32,827 nucleotides of DNA from Flavobacteriaceae bacterium. Its GTDB lineage: Bacteria > Bacteroidota > Bacteroidia > Flavobacteriales > Flavobacteriaceae. Where the stretch lies: contig JAKISU010000016.1 of assembly GCA_021648445.1 (NCBI GenBank), positions 1 through 32,827 on the forward strand, in the 5' to 3' direction. The notes beneath the pieces were generated by a model. That model ran no database searches. It was given only the letters and a program-made list of their open reading frames with translations, and was not told the DNA's origin. A program made the translations under genes and the position numbers. Below, one piece after another: positions 1 to 8,049 of this stretch (the stretch's first letter is position 1; each line of letters opens with the position of its first letter).

Positions 1-131
1 TCTAATAATTCCCGAAACAACTCAAAATCTATCGCTTTGCTAATCGCTTCTAAGGGATTGCCTATAACCGATAAACGTTCTCTCGTGAACTCCTCATCAA
101 ATAAGCCTTTTTTTCCTTGTGCTTTGTACAT
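1..131 (-). CDS. IS5-family transposase, N-terminal part (cut by window edge)
   Basis: Reading the minus strand from an ATG at 131 gives 43 uninterrupted codons to the window edge, starting MYKAQGKKGLFDEEF and continuing through TRERLSVIGNPLEAISKAID. From family knowledge, this opening (a short basic MYK..KKGLFDE segment, then ERL..IGNPLE.LSK.IDFE.FR) is typical of the N-terminal domain of IS5-group DDE transposases in Bacteroidota. The catalytic DDE region would lie beyond the left edge, so activity cannot be judged. The family assignment rests on recalled sequence character only. Confidence 0.72.
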   Translation of the reverse strand, partial: MYKAQGKKGLFDEEFTRERLSVIGNPLEAISKAIDFELFRELL

Positions 132-210
132 TTGGTTTAAATTGGATTTTTACAAGGTAAATATACAGATAATTATATGATTGACAGATGGTTAAATTTT
201 AGAAGTCCCC
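1..210 (-). mobile_element. Terminal part of an IS5-like insertion sequence
   Basis: The transposase fragment at 1-131 is preceded, in its own direction, by about 80 bp without a gene. Reading towards the transposase, position 210 downwards begins GGGGACTTCTAAAATTT. This is the kind of G-rich start followed by an A/T run seen at IS5-group ends. The neighbouring TPR gene stops exactly in this stretch, which suggests the IS edge lies near 205-211. The other terminal inverted repeat and any target duplication are outside the window, so the boundary is inferred. Confidence 0.45.
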
Positions 211-1158
211 TTTACTTATTTTTAATGCATCTTCAAGGAATTTAAGGGCTGTTTTATAATCTTTTTTATTCTTATAAAGATTACCTAAATTGTTTAATAC
301 TTTCGCTATGTTTCTTTTGCTTCCAATCTTTTTTTGAATTTCCAAGGATTTTTCATAATTCTCAATTGCTTTATCATAATTCTCATAATCTTTATAGATA
401 ATACCTATATTATTTAAAACCTTAGAAATTCCTATAGTATCCTTTATTTTTTCAGAAACCTCTAAAGACTTATTGTAATATTCTAATGCAGCTGGATAAT
501 TATTTTGGTCTAGATATATATTACCAATATTATTAAAACAACTAGAAATTTCTAGTTTGTAATTATGCTTTATATTTAAATCCAAAGCTTTATTATAATA
601 TATAAGTGCTTCTTCAAAATTACCTTGGTCTGTATAAGAGTGTCCAATATATTTTAAACTTACTGCTGTGCTTTCTGTATTACTATTTTTTTCAATATTC
701 CTTATTGAATTTTTATAATATTCTATTGAGTTAGTGTAATCACTTTTATAATAAGATGCTAGCCCCATTTTAGCGTAGCATTTAGAAATACCAATCTTAA
801 AATCTATTTTTCCATATACTAAAAGTGCTTCACCAAAATACTCAATTGCTTTATCAAAATTTGATTGTGACATTGCAATAATCCCTCTTAAATAGATACT
901 TTCCCCTTTTCCTTTTTTAAAATCTATAGCTTCTGAAATTGCTTCAGACTGTTCTATATATTCTATACTTTTAGAAATATCTATTCTTTGATATGAAAAT
1001 GCTAAATTATTTAATAGCTTTACTTTTATGGTATCGTTCTCCTTATGAATTAACAATTCGTTTTTTAAACTATCTATTTTAGCATTTTGAGATTGCATAT
1101 TTCCTGCAAAAAAGAAAAAACATAATAAAAAAAGAATAGATTTATTGATGAAATTCAT
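199..1158 (-). CDS. Secreted TPR-repeat protein, probably truncated by an IS
   Basis: This is a 319-residue protein with an N-terminal signal peptide (hydrophobic residues about 8-22, ending at SQ) followed by about seven tetratricopeptide repeats filling the rest. Repeats such as NNLGNLYKNKKDYKTALKFL are clear. In Bacteroidota such signal-peptide/TPR arrays usually sit at the N terminus of periplasmic-sensor histidine kinases or LuxR-type regulators. Here the chain ends right after a TPR helix (ALKISKGDF), with no membrane helix or output domain. The last codons lie in what looks like the end of the adjacent IS, so this is probably the 5' fragment of an interrupted sensor gene. A naturally short TPR adaptor is the alternative. 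Confidence 0.7.
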   Translation of the reverse strand: MNFINKSILFLLCFFFFAGNMQSQNAKIDSLKNELLIHKENDTIKVKLLNNLAFSYQRIDISKSIEYIEQSEAISEAIDFKKGKGESIYLRGIIAMSQSNFDKAIEYFGEALLVYGKIDFKIGISKCYAKMGLASYYKSDYTNSIEYYKNSIRNIEKNSNTESTAVSLKYIGHSYTDQGNFEEALIYYNKALDLNIKHNYKLEISSCFNNIGNIYLDQNNYPAALEYYNKSLEVSEKIKDTIGISKVLNNIGIIYKDYENYDKAIENYEKSLEIQKKIGSKRNIAKVLNNLGNLYKNKKDYKTALKFLEDALKISKGDF

Positions 1159-1443
1159 GAATTGAAATTTATTGTTTTTCAGTAAAAAAAATAAGATTTG
1201 CTAAAACTACTGATTTTAGATTAGCATGGGGTTATATTTCATATCTTTTGTAAACTTCCCCTTTGTCAGTTTTTCGCTCTACTTCTATTAAATAGGTACT
1301 CGTGAACCTTATTATTCGGTTTTATTACCAGAGTAAAAAATAATTTAGCTAAACTTTTGGTGAAGATTATTGAACTCAAGATGAGTTCATTGTAATATAT
1401 CTTGCTTTATCAACTGTTTAAAAAGTGATTTTATTATTTATTC

Positions 1444-2313
1444 TCAATAATTAACTTCCAACTTATAACCAACACCATGAACGTTTGTTAGCTTAATTGA
1501 AGTGTCATCCTGTAATTTTTTACGAAGTTTTGATATGTATGTGTCTAAACTTCTACCAACAAAAACACCATTGTCTTCCCAAACTTGTTTCATTAAATCT
1601 TCACGCTTAATAATTTGGTTAGGATTGGCAGCAAAAATTTCTAACAGTTCACACTCTTTTTTTGAAAGACTGATTTCTACAGCAGCTTTTACCAATTTAT
1701 TTTGCTCTGGATAAAATCGAAAGCTACCAATTGAAGCATACGTTGAATTATCGTCTTCAGTAGGATTCGTCTGTTTTCTTTTATTAAAAAATAATAGTAA
1801 AAAAACAAGAACACTAAAGATTGAGATGTATAAAAATATTTTCTTGTTATAATTAGAAGTTAATCTATCTGTAAATTTAACTTCAATAGTATAGCAACCT
1901 TTTGGCAAAAATCGTCCAGCACAAGGAATAATACTTTTTTCTTCATTAAGCTGCATTTCATAGCTATAAGCAACTTCTTTATCTACACAATTAAAAACTT
2001 CAACTCGATAATTATTAGGAATATTTGCTTTATTAAAACTGCTTTTTATTATGGCAACCAAATTTTCAGGTTCAAACGAAAGTTGATTTTGAAACGACAA
2101 TTTATATTTAGACTTATCAATCTCAATAACGGGTAATATTAAAGAGGTAGAATCTTTGCTAATAAGCAATAGTTGATGTCCAACATTGCGTAATGAAACT
2201 TTTACTTGTTCCGAAAAATCGTCTTTACTTTCATTACCAGAGCATGAAAACATCCAAGTAAAAAGCATCAAAAAAAGTACTACAACAAATAAATAAGCAG
2301 GTTTTCTGTTCAT
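1444..2313 (-). CDS. Membrane-anchored winged-helix regulator (OmpR/PhoB-type DNA-binding domain at C terminus)
   Basis: With the start at 2313 the protein has 289 residues. It has an N-terminal hydrophobic segment ending in FSCSG (signal anchor or lipoprotein-like), about 130 residues likely outside the membrane, a second membrane helix (IFLYISIFSVLVFLLLFF), then a C-terminal Trans_reg_C domain of about 95 residues. That domain contains SLSKKECELLEIFAANPNQI, the recognition-helix region SLDTYISKLRKKL, and the wing VHGVGYKL. The topology is reversed relative to ToxR/CadC, whose DNA-binding domain is N-terminal. There is no receiver domain, so signalling would come through the outer domain. 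An in-frame ATG at 2397 would add 28 residues, but that DNA is part of a promoter cassette also found upstream of 3111, so the start at 2313 is preferred. It is divergent from the exported-protein run it probably controls. Confidence 0.82.
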   Translation of the reverse strand: MNRKPAYLFVVVLFLMLFTWMFSCSGNESKDDFSEQVKVSLRNVGHQLLLISKDSTSLILPVIEIDKSKYKLSFQNQLSFEPENLVAIIKSSFNKANIPNNYRVEVFNCVDKEVAYSYEMQLNEEKSIIPCAGRFLPKGCYTIEVKFTDRLTSNYNKKIFLYISIFSVLVFLLLFFNKRKQTNPTEDDNSTYASIGSFRFYPEQNKLVKAAVEISLSKKECELLEIFAANPNQIIKREDLMKQVWEDNGVFVGRSLDTYISKLRKKLQDDTSIKLTNVHGVGYKLEVNY

Positions 2314-2345
2314 AATTACTGCAAATAACATATAATTTATTGAGT

Positions 2346-2413
2346 TTTTACAACCGTTGACACTTCTTTTACATTTTTTTGACATATTTCTTTTCATATC
2401 AATTTAGTTTTAC
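2346..2413 (+). promoter_or_regulatory. Promoter cassette, copy 1: 11-bp-phased TTGACA-like repeats and -7 element
   Basis: Three direct repeats start at 2357 (TTGACA), 2368 (TTTACA) and 2379 (TTGACA), exactly 11 bp apart. A TAGTTTTAC element at 2405-2413 resembles the Bacteroidota -7 box. The block matches 3028-3095 at about 59 of 68 positions with no gaps. Eleven-bp tandem half-sites are the known geometry for OmpR/PhoB-type winged-helix dimers, and the adjacent divergent gene encodes such a domain. It lies between the regulator start (2313) and the secreted protein (2431), so it could serve both directions. Confidence 0.65.
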
Positions 2414-2430
2414 TAAAAAATATAATCCTA

Positions 2431-3027
2431 ATGAAAAAAATAATTATAATATCAATCTTACTAAGTTGTTCTTTTTATATCTACGGACAAAAAAATGAAG
2501 AAATAAATTTAATGCAAGCTGATAGTACTTGGGGAAAAGAGATTATTAAAATACCTTTTTGGTTTGCTCCAAAAATTAATTATAAAGGACACGAAGACAT
2601 CAGGTTTGCAAAAGGTTGGGAAGAAATAGATAGTGCTAGTTTTTGGACACTGGTTTTTGTTTGGGATATGAACTTAAATACTAAACCTACAATAAAATTC
2701 TTTGAAGATAATATTAAACTATATTTTAATGGATTAATGAAGGTTGTTAACGAAGATAAAGAGTTAATTATTCCAAAAACCAATGTGTTCTTTTTAGAAA
2801 ACGAAACAAAAAACGGAACAACAACTTTTACAGGAACAGTAGAAACCTACGATGCGTTTACAACTAAAAAAATGATAGCTCTACAGGTTACAATAGAAAG
2901 TTATTATTGTAAAAAAACGAAAAGATACATACCTCTTTTTAGGTTTTCTCCTAAAGATTTTAAACATGCTATTTGGAAGGAATTAAACAACATAAAACTT
3001 CGTACTACTACTGTTTGTGATAACTAA
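2431..3027 (+). CDS. Secreted protein of unknown function
   Basis: This 198-residue protein has a signal peptide (KKIIIISILLSCSFYIYGQ, cut before or after Q20). The mature part is rich in aromatic residues, with segments such as WGKEIIKIPFWFAPKINYKG, DIRFAKGWEEI and FWTLVFVWDMN. It resembles an uncharacterised family of exported Bacteroidota proteins that I recall only in outline, and I cannot assign a reaction. It sits between the two promoter cassettes and directly upstream of the S41 peptidase, so it is probably part of the same regulon. Confidence 0.8.
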   Translation: MKKIIIISILLSCSFYIYGQKNEEINLMQADSTWGKEIIKIPFWFAPKINYKGHEDIRFAKGWEEIDSASFWTLVFVWDMNLNTKPTIKFFEDNIKLYFNGLMKVVNEDKELIIPKTNVFFLENETKNGTTTFTGTVETYDAFTTKKMIALQVTIESYYCKKTKRYIPLFRFSPKDFKHAIWKELNNIKLRTTTVCDN

Positions 3028-3095
3028 TTTTACAAAATTTGACACTTCTTTTGCACTCTTTTGACACTTTTATTTTCATATCAATTTAGTTTTAC
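3028..3095 (+). promoter_or_regulatory. Promoter cassette, copy 2, upstream of the S41 peptidase gene
   Basis: Direct repeats start at 3039 (TTGACA), 3050 (TTTGCA) and 3061 (TTGACA), again 11 bp apart. They are followed by a 23-bp segment (3073-3095) identical to 2391-2413, which includes the TAGTTTTAC element at 3087-3095. The offset to copy 1 is a constant 682 bp. It begins at the stop of the preceding gene and ends 15 bp before the next ATG, so it looks like an internal promoter under the same regulator. Confidence 0.65.
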
Positions 3096-3110
3096 AGAAA
3101 AATATATACA

Positions 3111-4856
3111 ATGAAAACAATAAAAGTTATTATAATGATGGTTCTCGTTTTAATTACAACGGCTAGTTGTATTAATACCAAAGGTAATTCTTCTTCTGTT
3201 TTAAAAGAAGAGGCAATAAAACCAGAAAAACTATCTATTTCTCAAACGCTTAAAGAAAATAATCATCTACCAATTAAAGAACAGGTGGCTCTTTATCTTA
3301 AATTAAAAAAGGAAAGTCCTGATGCGTATAATTTTGAAAACGAAGATGAACTAACTATGTATGGCTATTCATATCTCTGGGGAAATGAAGTAACAGAAGC
3401 CATAGAAATATTCAAATTAATTGTTCAGCAATTCCCAAATTCATCAAATCCGTACGACAGTTTAGGTGAAGGATATATGGTAAATGGAAATAATGAATTG
3501 GCGATACTAAATTATGAAAAATCATTAGCGCTTAATCCTGATAATTTTAACGCAGAAGACCAGATTGAACGCATTAAAAATCCAGAAAAAAAACTAGCAA
3601 CGTTTGCCGATAAATTTTCAAAAGTTTACACAATTAAAGCGTATAAAGAAGATTTGAATCAATTAGGAAAAAAACTAATTGAAGTACATCCAAATGCACT
3701 CAAATTTATTTCAGAAAAAGACTTTTGGGAAACTATCAAACAAAAAAAAGCACTACTCACAGAAAGTACTACATTTAGCGAATTTTACTGGTATTGTAGC
3801 GAAATAATAGCCAATATTAATTGTTCGCATACATCAATGAGTAACTCTTTTCGAGAGGCAGATATATTGCCAGTATCTTTGCGATTCCCGATACAAACAC
3901 GATGGATTAATGAGCAGTTATTTGTAATAGACCCTTTAAACAACAAAAATAACGTTGCTGTTAAAAATGAAATAGTAAGCATAAATGGAATTGTTGTTTC
4001 AGAATTGATAGATGATATTTACAAACATATTCCATCGCAAGGTTATATAAAAACATCTAAAAGATACACTTTCAATGCTTTGGCAACAAGTATGATTCCT
4101 TACTCATTAAAATTTCCCACTATTTATAAAATTAAAGTAAAAGGAAAAGAAAATAGTATTGTTTTAAACAAAGCAAAAATAGTTAAAAACTCTTTCAACA
4201 GTACATTCAAAAAACAATGTGATGATAACTTATGTTTAGAGTTTTTAGATAACAATAAAAATGCTGTACTAACCATTTCTTCGTTTAACTATTATCCTTG
4301 GAATAATCTGTCTTTTTTTAAACAATTTATAGATAATAGTATCCAAGAAATCAACGAAAAAGATGTTGAGAATTTAATAATTGACCTTCGTTTTAATGGA
4401 GGCGGTTCTCCTGAATCTAGTATTCATTTGCTTAAATATTTAATTGATAAACCGTTTAACTATTTTTCAAATACTACAAATTCTGAAAAAGATAAAGTAT
4501 ATACTACTTTTAATAACGGATTTAAAGGCAAACTATATTTTATAATTGATGGAAATGGAAAATCTACAACAGGTCATTTTATTGCACTCGTTAAAGATTT
4601 AAAATTAGGAACTATTGTAGGAGAAGAGTTAGGTTCTAATCAGTTTTGTACTGCAGGACAAACAATATTAAGACTTTCAAATACAAAACTAAAATTTAAT
4701 GCCGCTAACTCAACATCTAAACTTACAATTTCATCGCTTCCAGATGAGGTTGGGATTTTACCCGATTTTTATGTCACTCAAAGTATCGATGACTATTTGA
4801 ATAAAGTAGATACAGTAAAGAATTTTACCTTTAATTTAATAGAAAAACAGCATTAA
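3111..4856 (+). CDS. S41-family peptidase lipoprotein with TPR repeats
   Basis: This 581-residue protein has a lipoprotein signal (LITTASC, lipid on Cys20). TPR-like repeats at about 85-155 include NPYDSLGEGYMVNGNNELAI, and an S41 (C-terminal processing peptidase-like) domain spans roughly 180-575. The strand-rich core IDLRFNGGG and the motif KSTTGHF, with candidate nucleophile Ser485, match the S-x-x-G-H/E pattern of Bacteroidota S41 enzymes, followed by GTIVGEELGSN. It is expected in the cell envelope acting on peptides or proteins; the substrate is unknown. It has its own upstream cassette and is followed after 13 bp by the DUF2911 gene. Confidence 0.85.
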   Translation: MKTIKVIIMMVLVLITTASCINTKGNSSSVLKEEAIKPEKLSISQTLKENNHLPIKEQVALYLKLKKESPDAYNFENEDELTMYGYSYLWGNEVTEAIEIFKLIVQQFPNSSNPYDSLGEGYMVNGNNELAILNYEKSLALNPDNFNAEDQIERIKNPEKKLATFADKFSKVYTIKAYKEDLNQLGKKLIEVHPNALKFISEKDFWETIKQKKALLTESTTFSEFYWYCSEIIANINCSHTSMSNSFREADILPVSLRFPIQTRWINEQLFVIDPLNNKNNVAVKNEIVSINGIVVSELIDDIYKHIPSQGYIKTSKRYTFNALATSMIPYSLKFPTIYKIKVKGKENSIVLNKAKIVKNSFNSTFKKQCDDNLCLEFLDNNKNAVLTISSFNYYPWNNLSFFKQFIDNSIQEINEKDVENLIIDLRFNGGGSPESSIHLLKYLIDKPFNYFSNTTNSEKDKVYTTFNNGFKGKLYFIIDGNGKSTTGHFIALVKDLKLGTIVGEELGSNQFCTAGQTILRLSNTKLKFNAANSTSKLTISSLPDEVGILPDFYVTQSIDDYLNKVDTVKNFTFNLIEKQH

Positions 4857-4869
4857 AAACAATCAGGAA

Positions 4870-5733
4870 ATGAACAAATTAATAACAATACTCTTACTTT
4901 TAGTAATTACACACGTTAAAGGTCAGGAAACAGAATTTCTATTCCCTTCTTTTAGCCCAAAAGGAAAAATTTCCCAAATCGTTGGAAACACACTTATAGA
5001 ACTTGAATACGAAAGGCCTTCTGCTCGTAAAAGGCAAATTTTTGGAGGATTAGTTCCTTGGAATAAGGTTTGGAGAACTGGAGCAGGAAACTGCTCTAAA
5101 ATCCGATTTAATAAAGATGTAGAAATTGGTGGTCAAAAAATTCCTGCTGGAAATTATTCAATATACACAATACCAAACCCAAAAAAATGGATTATAATAC
5201 TCAACAAGGACACTACATTATATGGCAGTTTTGATTATGATTATAAAAATGATATTGCAAGATTTATTGTAATTCCCGAAGTGTCAAATCGGTTTTATGA
5301 GACTTTAAATTTCGATATGGAATTAAATGAGCACAATGCAAGAATGTACATTTCGTGGACGAACATTCAAGTGAGCTTTGATATTAAAACATCGACTAAT
5401 TCAGAAATTGAAAAGCTGATTAAAGAAGAATTACTAGCAGGAAAAAACAGAATATCAGACAATTATGCAAGAGCTGCTGCATATTTATCTTTTAGAGGAG
5501 TTAATTTAACACAAGCTCTTAAATTAGCTGATAAAGCCAAAGATCTTGATAAAGATAGCGAGTGGATTAGCGGAATAAAAATTGAAATTTATGAACGTTT
5601 AAAACTTTATGATGATGCCCTTGACGAAATTAAAGAAGCTCTTGAGTTTTTAAAAAGGAAAAAAGACAGAGCTAATGAAATAAGTAAAATGGAATCAAAA
5701 TATAAACAGATAAAAAAAATAAAAGAGAATTAA
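4870..5733 (+). CDS. DUF2911 protein with C-terminal helical (TPR-like) region
   Basis: This 287-residue secreted protein has a signal peptide ending near VKGQ. Residues about 28-175 carry the DUF2911 pattern: SPKGKISQIVG, IELEYERPSARKRQIFGGLV, PWNKVWRTGAGNCSKIRF and IPAGNYSIYTIP. The C-terminal 100 residues are helical with TPR-like spacing (ARAAAYLSFRG, ALKLADKAKDL, YDDALDEIKEAL). DUF2911 proteins are common exported Bacteroidota proteins without a known activity. It lies 13 bp after the S41 gene and 4 bp before the serine hydrolase gene, implying one transcript. Confidence 0.88.
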   Translation: MNKLITILLLLVITHVKGQETEFLFPSFSPKGKISQIVGNTLIELEYERPSARKRQIFGGLVPWNKVWRTGAGNCSKIRFNKDVEIGGQKIPAGNYSIYTIPNPKKWIIILNKDTTLYGSFDYDYKNDIARFIVIPEVSNRFYETLNFDMELNEHNARMYISWTNIQVSFDIKTSTNSEIEKLIKEELLAGKNRISDNYARAAAYLSFRGVNLTQALKLADKAKDLDKDSEWISGIKIEIYERLKLYDDALDEIKEALEFLKRKKDRANEISKMESKYKQIKKIKEN

Positions 5734-5737
5734 GCTT

Positions 5738-7204
5738 ATGAAAACAAATAATCATATAAGTAAATCTATTTTCCTTATAATATTCTTGCTATTTAGCATA
5801 TTAAATACTTCTTGTGGACAAAACAAGATTAGTAAACAGACCAAATCCGATAAAATAAATGAACTCGTAAGTTTATATGCAGATTACGAAGAATTCAATG
5901 GTTCAGTTTTAGTAGTGAACAAAGGAAAAGTTATTTACAAAAAAGGCTTCGGATTGGCAAATATGGAATGGGATATTCCAAACCAAACTGACACCAAATT
6001 CCAAATTGCTTCTATAACAAAACAATTTACAGCAATGTTAATTATGCAATTGGTTGCCGAAAATAAATTGGATTTACACAAACCTATCACTACTTATTTG
6101 CCAGATTATCCTAAAGAAAATGGCAATCAAATAACAATTCATCATTTACTAACGCATTCTTCTGGACTAGGTGATGGTCTAAATGATGATAAAAAATACA
6201 ATAATCCTAAAGATATGGTACACCAATTTGCAGAAGTACCTTTGAAATTTAATCCAGGAGAACGATTTTCGTATAGTAATGGAGGTTACACACTTTTAGG
6301 TCACATTATTGAAACCATAACTGATAAATCTTATGAAGAAGTTTTAAAAGATAAAATATTTACGCCTTTAAATATGAAAAACAGTGGTTATTATAGACAT
6401 AGACCAATCATAAAAAATATGTCTTCAGGATATAATAAAAGTTGGGGAGAATATTCAGATATCGATTATTCCGATGAATCGACAGCTTATGCAGCAGGAG
6501 CAATATATTCAATTGTTGAAGATCTATTTCTTTGGGATCAAACATTAAATACCGAAGATTTACTGCCAAAAAAATATATGGATTTAATTTTCAAAAAGCA
6601 TATTGCCGATCTTAATGATGGTGGTTATTATGGTTATGGTTGGGAATTAATTAAAAAACCTATTGGTAATACAAATAACACTATTGAAACAATTGGTCAT
6701 ACTGGTGTAATTTCTGGTTATTGTGCTTTGTTTACAAAAATTCCATCAAGCAATTCTACTATTATTTTCTTAAATAATACAAGACGTGCATTCCTCAATG
6801 CTATGACAACTGCAATTACTGGTATATTAAATGATAAACCATATAATTTTCCTTTAAAACCTTTGGCTATGTTTATGACTAAAACTGCTGAAAAAGAAGG
6901 TATTGATAAAGGCATTTTGTTTTATAAAGAACATAAAGATTTAAACGATTATTATGTATCTGAACAAGAACTAATAGTTGCAGGATACAGATTGTTGCAC
7001 GCTGGAAATGCTGAAGATGCTGCTAAAGTTTTTAAATTGTGTACTGAAGTTTTTCCAAATAAAGATAACCCTTATGATAGTTATGCTGAAGCATTGATGG
7101 AGCTTGGTAAAAATGATAAAGCCATTAAAAATTATAAAAAATCTCTCGAACTAAACCCAAACAATAATAATGCTAGAAAAATGCTTAAAAAGCTAGAAAA
7201 ATAA
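5738..7204 (+). CDS. Serine hydrolase lipoprotein (class C beta-lactamase/D-peptidase fold) with TPR tail
   Basis: This 488-residue protein has a lipoprotein signal (ILNTSC, Cys26). Its Beta-lactamase (PF00144-type) domain spans about 40-360 with all three active-site motifs: S92-I-T-K95, Y179-S-N181 and H321-T-G323. A TPR tail at about 405-485 contains NPYDSYAEALMELGKNDKAI. That tail is strongly similar to the TPR segment of the S41 protein three genes back. HTG in place of KTG is normal for esterase/peptidase members, so beta-lactam hydrolysis is not implied. It probably cleaves D-amino-acid peptides or esters in the periplasm, and is last in the run. Confidence 0.88.
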   Translation: MKTNNHISKSIFLIIFLLFSILNTSCGQNKISKQTKSDKINELVSLYADYEEFNGSVLVVNKGKVIYKKGFGLANMEWDIPNQTDTKFQIASITKQFTAMLIMQLVAENKLDLHKPITTYLPDYPKENGNQITIHHLLTHSSGLGDGLNDDKKYNNPKDMVHQFAEVPLKFNPGERFSYSNGGYTLLGHIIETITDKSYEEVLKDKIFTPLNMKNSGYYRHRPIIKNMSSGYNKSWGEYSDIDYSDESTAYAAGAIYSIVEDLFLWDQTLNTEDLLPKKYMDLIFKKHIADLNDGGYYGYGWELIKKPIGNTNNTIETIGHTGVISGYCALFTKIPSSNSTIIFLNNTRRAFLNAMTTAITGILNDKPYNFPLKPLAMFMTKTAEKEGIDKGILFYKEHKDLNDYYVSEQELIVAGYRLLHAGNAEDAAKVFKLCTEVFPNKDNPYDSYAEALMELGKNDKAIKNYKKSLELNPNNNNARKMLKKLEK

Positions 7205-7743
7205 GAATAGATTATTCCACGCACATTTCATTACACTCCCCCGAGTGCTCGGGGTTGTTTCGTAAAAAGAGTGCCTGTCGTAGGCAGATTCCATTACCAT
7301 CGAAGAAATAGCTTTTAGTTTAAACTTTTAAGGAAATAATAAATGATATATCTAGCTTTTGCCAAATCTAAAGGAGGCTTCGGAAGAAATTCATGATCTC
7401 CTCTAGACAATAGAAACGTTGCGAATAAAGCAAAATAACCCTTCGACTTCGCTCAGGATAAACTCCACACTGTACATTATAGGACATTTTATAAATTAGG
7501 TTTATCCTGTGGGTGAACCAATATTTAAGAATGACGGAGCATTAGCGAATAATTCGCGTATAACCGTATTTCAGACAAATATTTAGTATTTACTTTTTTA
7601 AATACTAATATTCACGAACTCCATAAAAAATAATAAAGTTGTGAGTAACTTATACATAATAATTGATATGATGCTTTTAGACTTAAATCTCGCAACCACA
7701 TCATCTTTCTCAAAATTAAATTAATCCACAGGATTAATTTGGT
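7205..7743. other. Gene-free spacer with repeat-like elements
   Basis: No gene is supported in these 539 bp. The spacer holds a perfect GC palindrome (CCCCGAG TG CTCGGGG, 7239-7254) and a small stem TGCCT/AGGCA just downstream. It also has a 10-bp perfect inverted repeat CAGGATAAAC (7454-7463) / GTTTATCCTG (7500-7509) and the string CTTCGACTTCGCTCAGGATA, a common form of interspersed repeat in flavobacterial spacers. The sequence looks like accumulated short repeats between the hydrolase operon and the toxin-antitoxin pair. Confidence 0.6.
7239..7254 (+). terminator. Possible terminator hairpin after the serine hydrolase gene
   Basis: CCCCGAGTGCTCGGGG is a perfect 16-bp palindrome, realistic as a 6-bp GC stem with a GTGC loop. 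It is followed by TTGTTT and lies 35 bp after the stop at 7204. The T tract is weak. The sequence is also repeat-like, so it could be a dispersed repeat that doubles as a terminator. Confidence 0.4.
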
Positions 7744-8049
7744 TTATGAAATATGTTTCAAAAAATTCATTCTTCCTCCCAGTACTCTTACAATAAAAAC
7801 TCCAGTTTCTGTTGGGTAATAAAAAATCATATGCGAAATATATCTATATCTAAATAACATTTTCTTACTAGTTGAAAGATATCTTTTACCATGATTAGGG
7901 TTCTTACTTAAGAACTCTAACTCTTTTGCTAACCCTATAGCATACTTTTTAGATTGTTCAACTCCAAATTTTTCAATTATATATAAAGCAATGCCCCTTA
8001 AATCTTCTTTCGAACGTACACTTAATATGTACTTATTTTTTTTGCTCAT
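7744..8049 (-). CDS. parE: ParE-type toxin of a ParDE toxin-antitoxin module
   Basis: This 101-residue protein has the RelE/ParE toxin pattern. Helix-rich residues 12-52 (KEDLRGIALYIIEKFG, YAIGLAKELEFLSKNPNHGK) are followed by a basic strand region (SKKMLFRYRYISHMIFYYP) and the closing VRVLGGRMNFLKHI. ParE proteins of this family poison DNA gyrase. The gene overlaps the upstream antitoxin gene by 17 bp, the usual translationally coupled order. No truncation is visible. Confidence 0.85.
   Translation of the reverse strand: MSKKNKYILSVRSKEDLRGIALYIIEKFGVEQSKKYAIGLAKELEFLSKNPNHGKRYLSTSKKMLFRYRYISHMIFYYPTETGVFIVRVLGGRMNFLKHIS

Noticed and set aside
2314-2397. 28-residue N-terminal extension of the winged-helix regulator
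   Set aside because: The DNA is part of a promoter block conserved at 3028-3095 outside any gene, and the extension (basic, Cys-containing) precedes what is already a good signal anchor.
5738-7204. Antibiotic-resistance beta-lactamase
   Set aside because: The SxxK, YSN and HTG motifs fit the broad serine hydrolase family; the TPR tail and lipoprotein context point to an envelope peptidase or esterase and give no evidence for beta-lactam hydrolysis.
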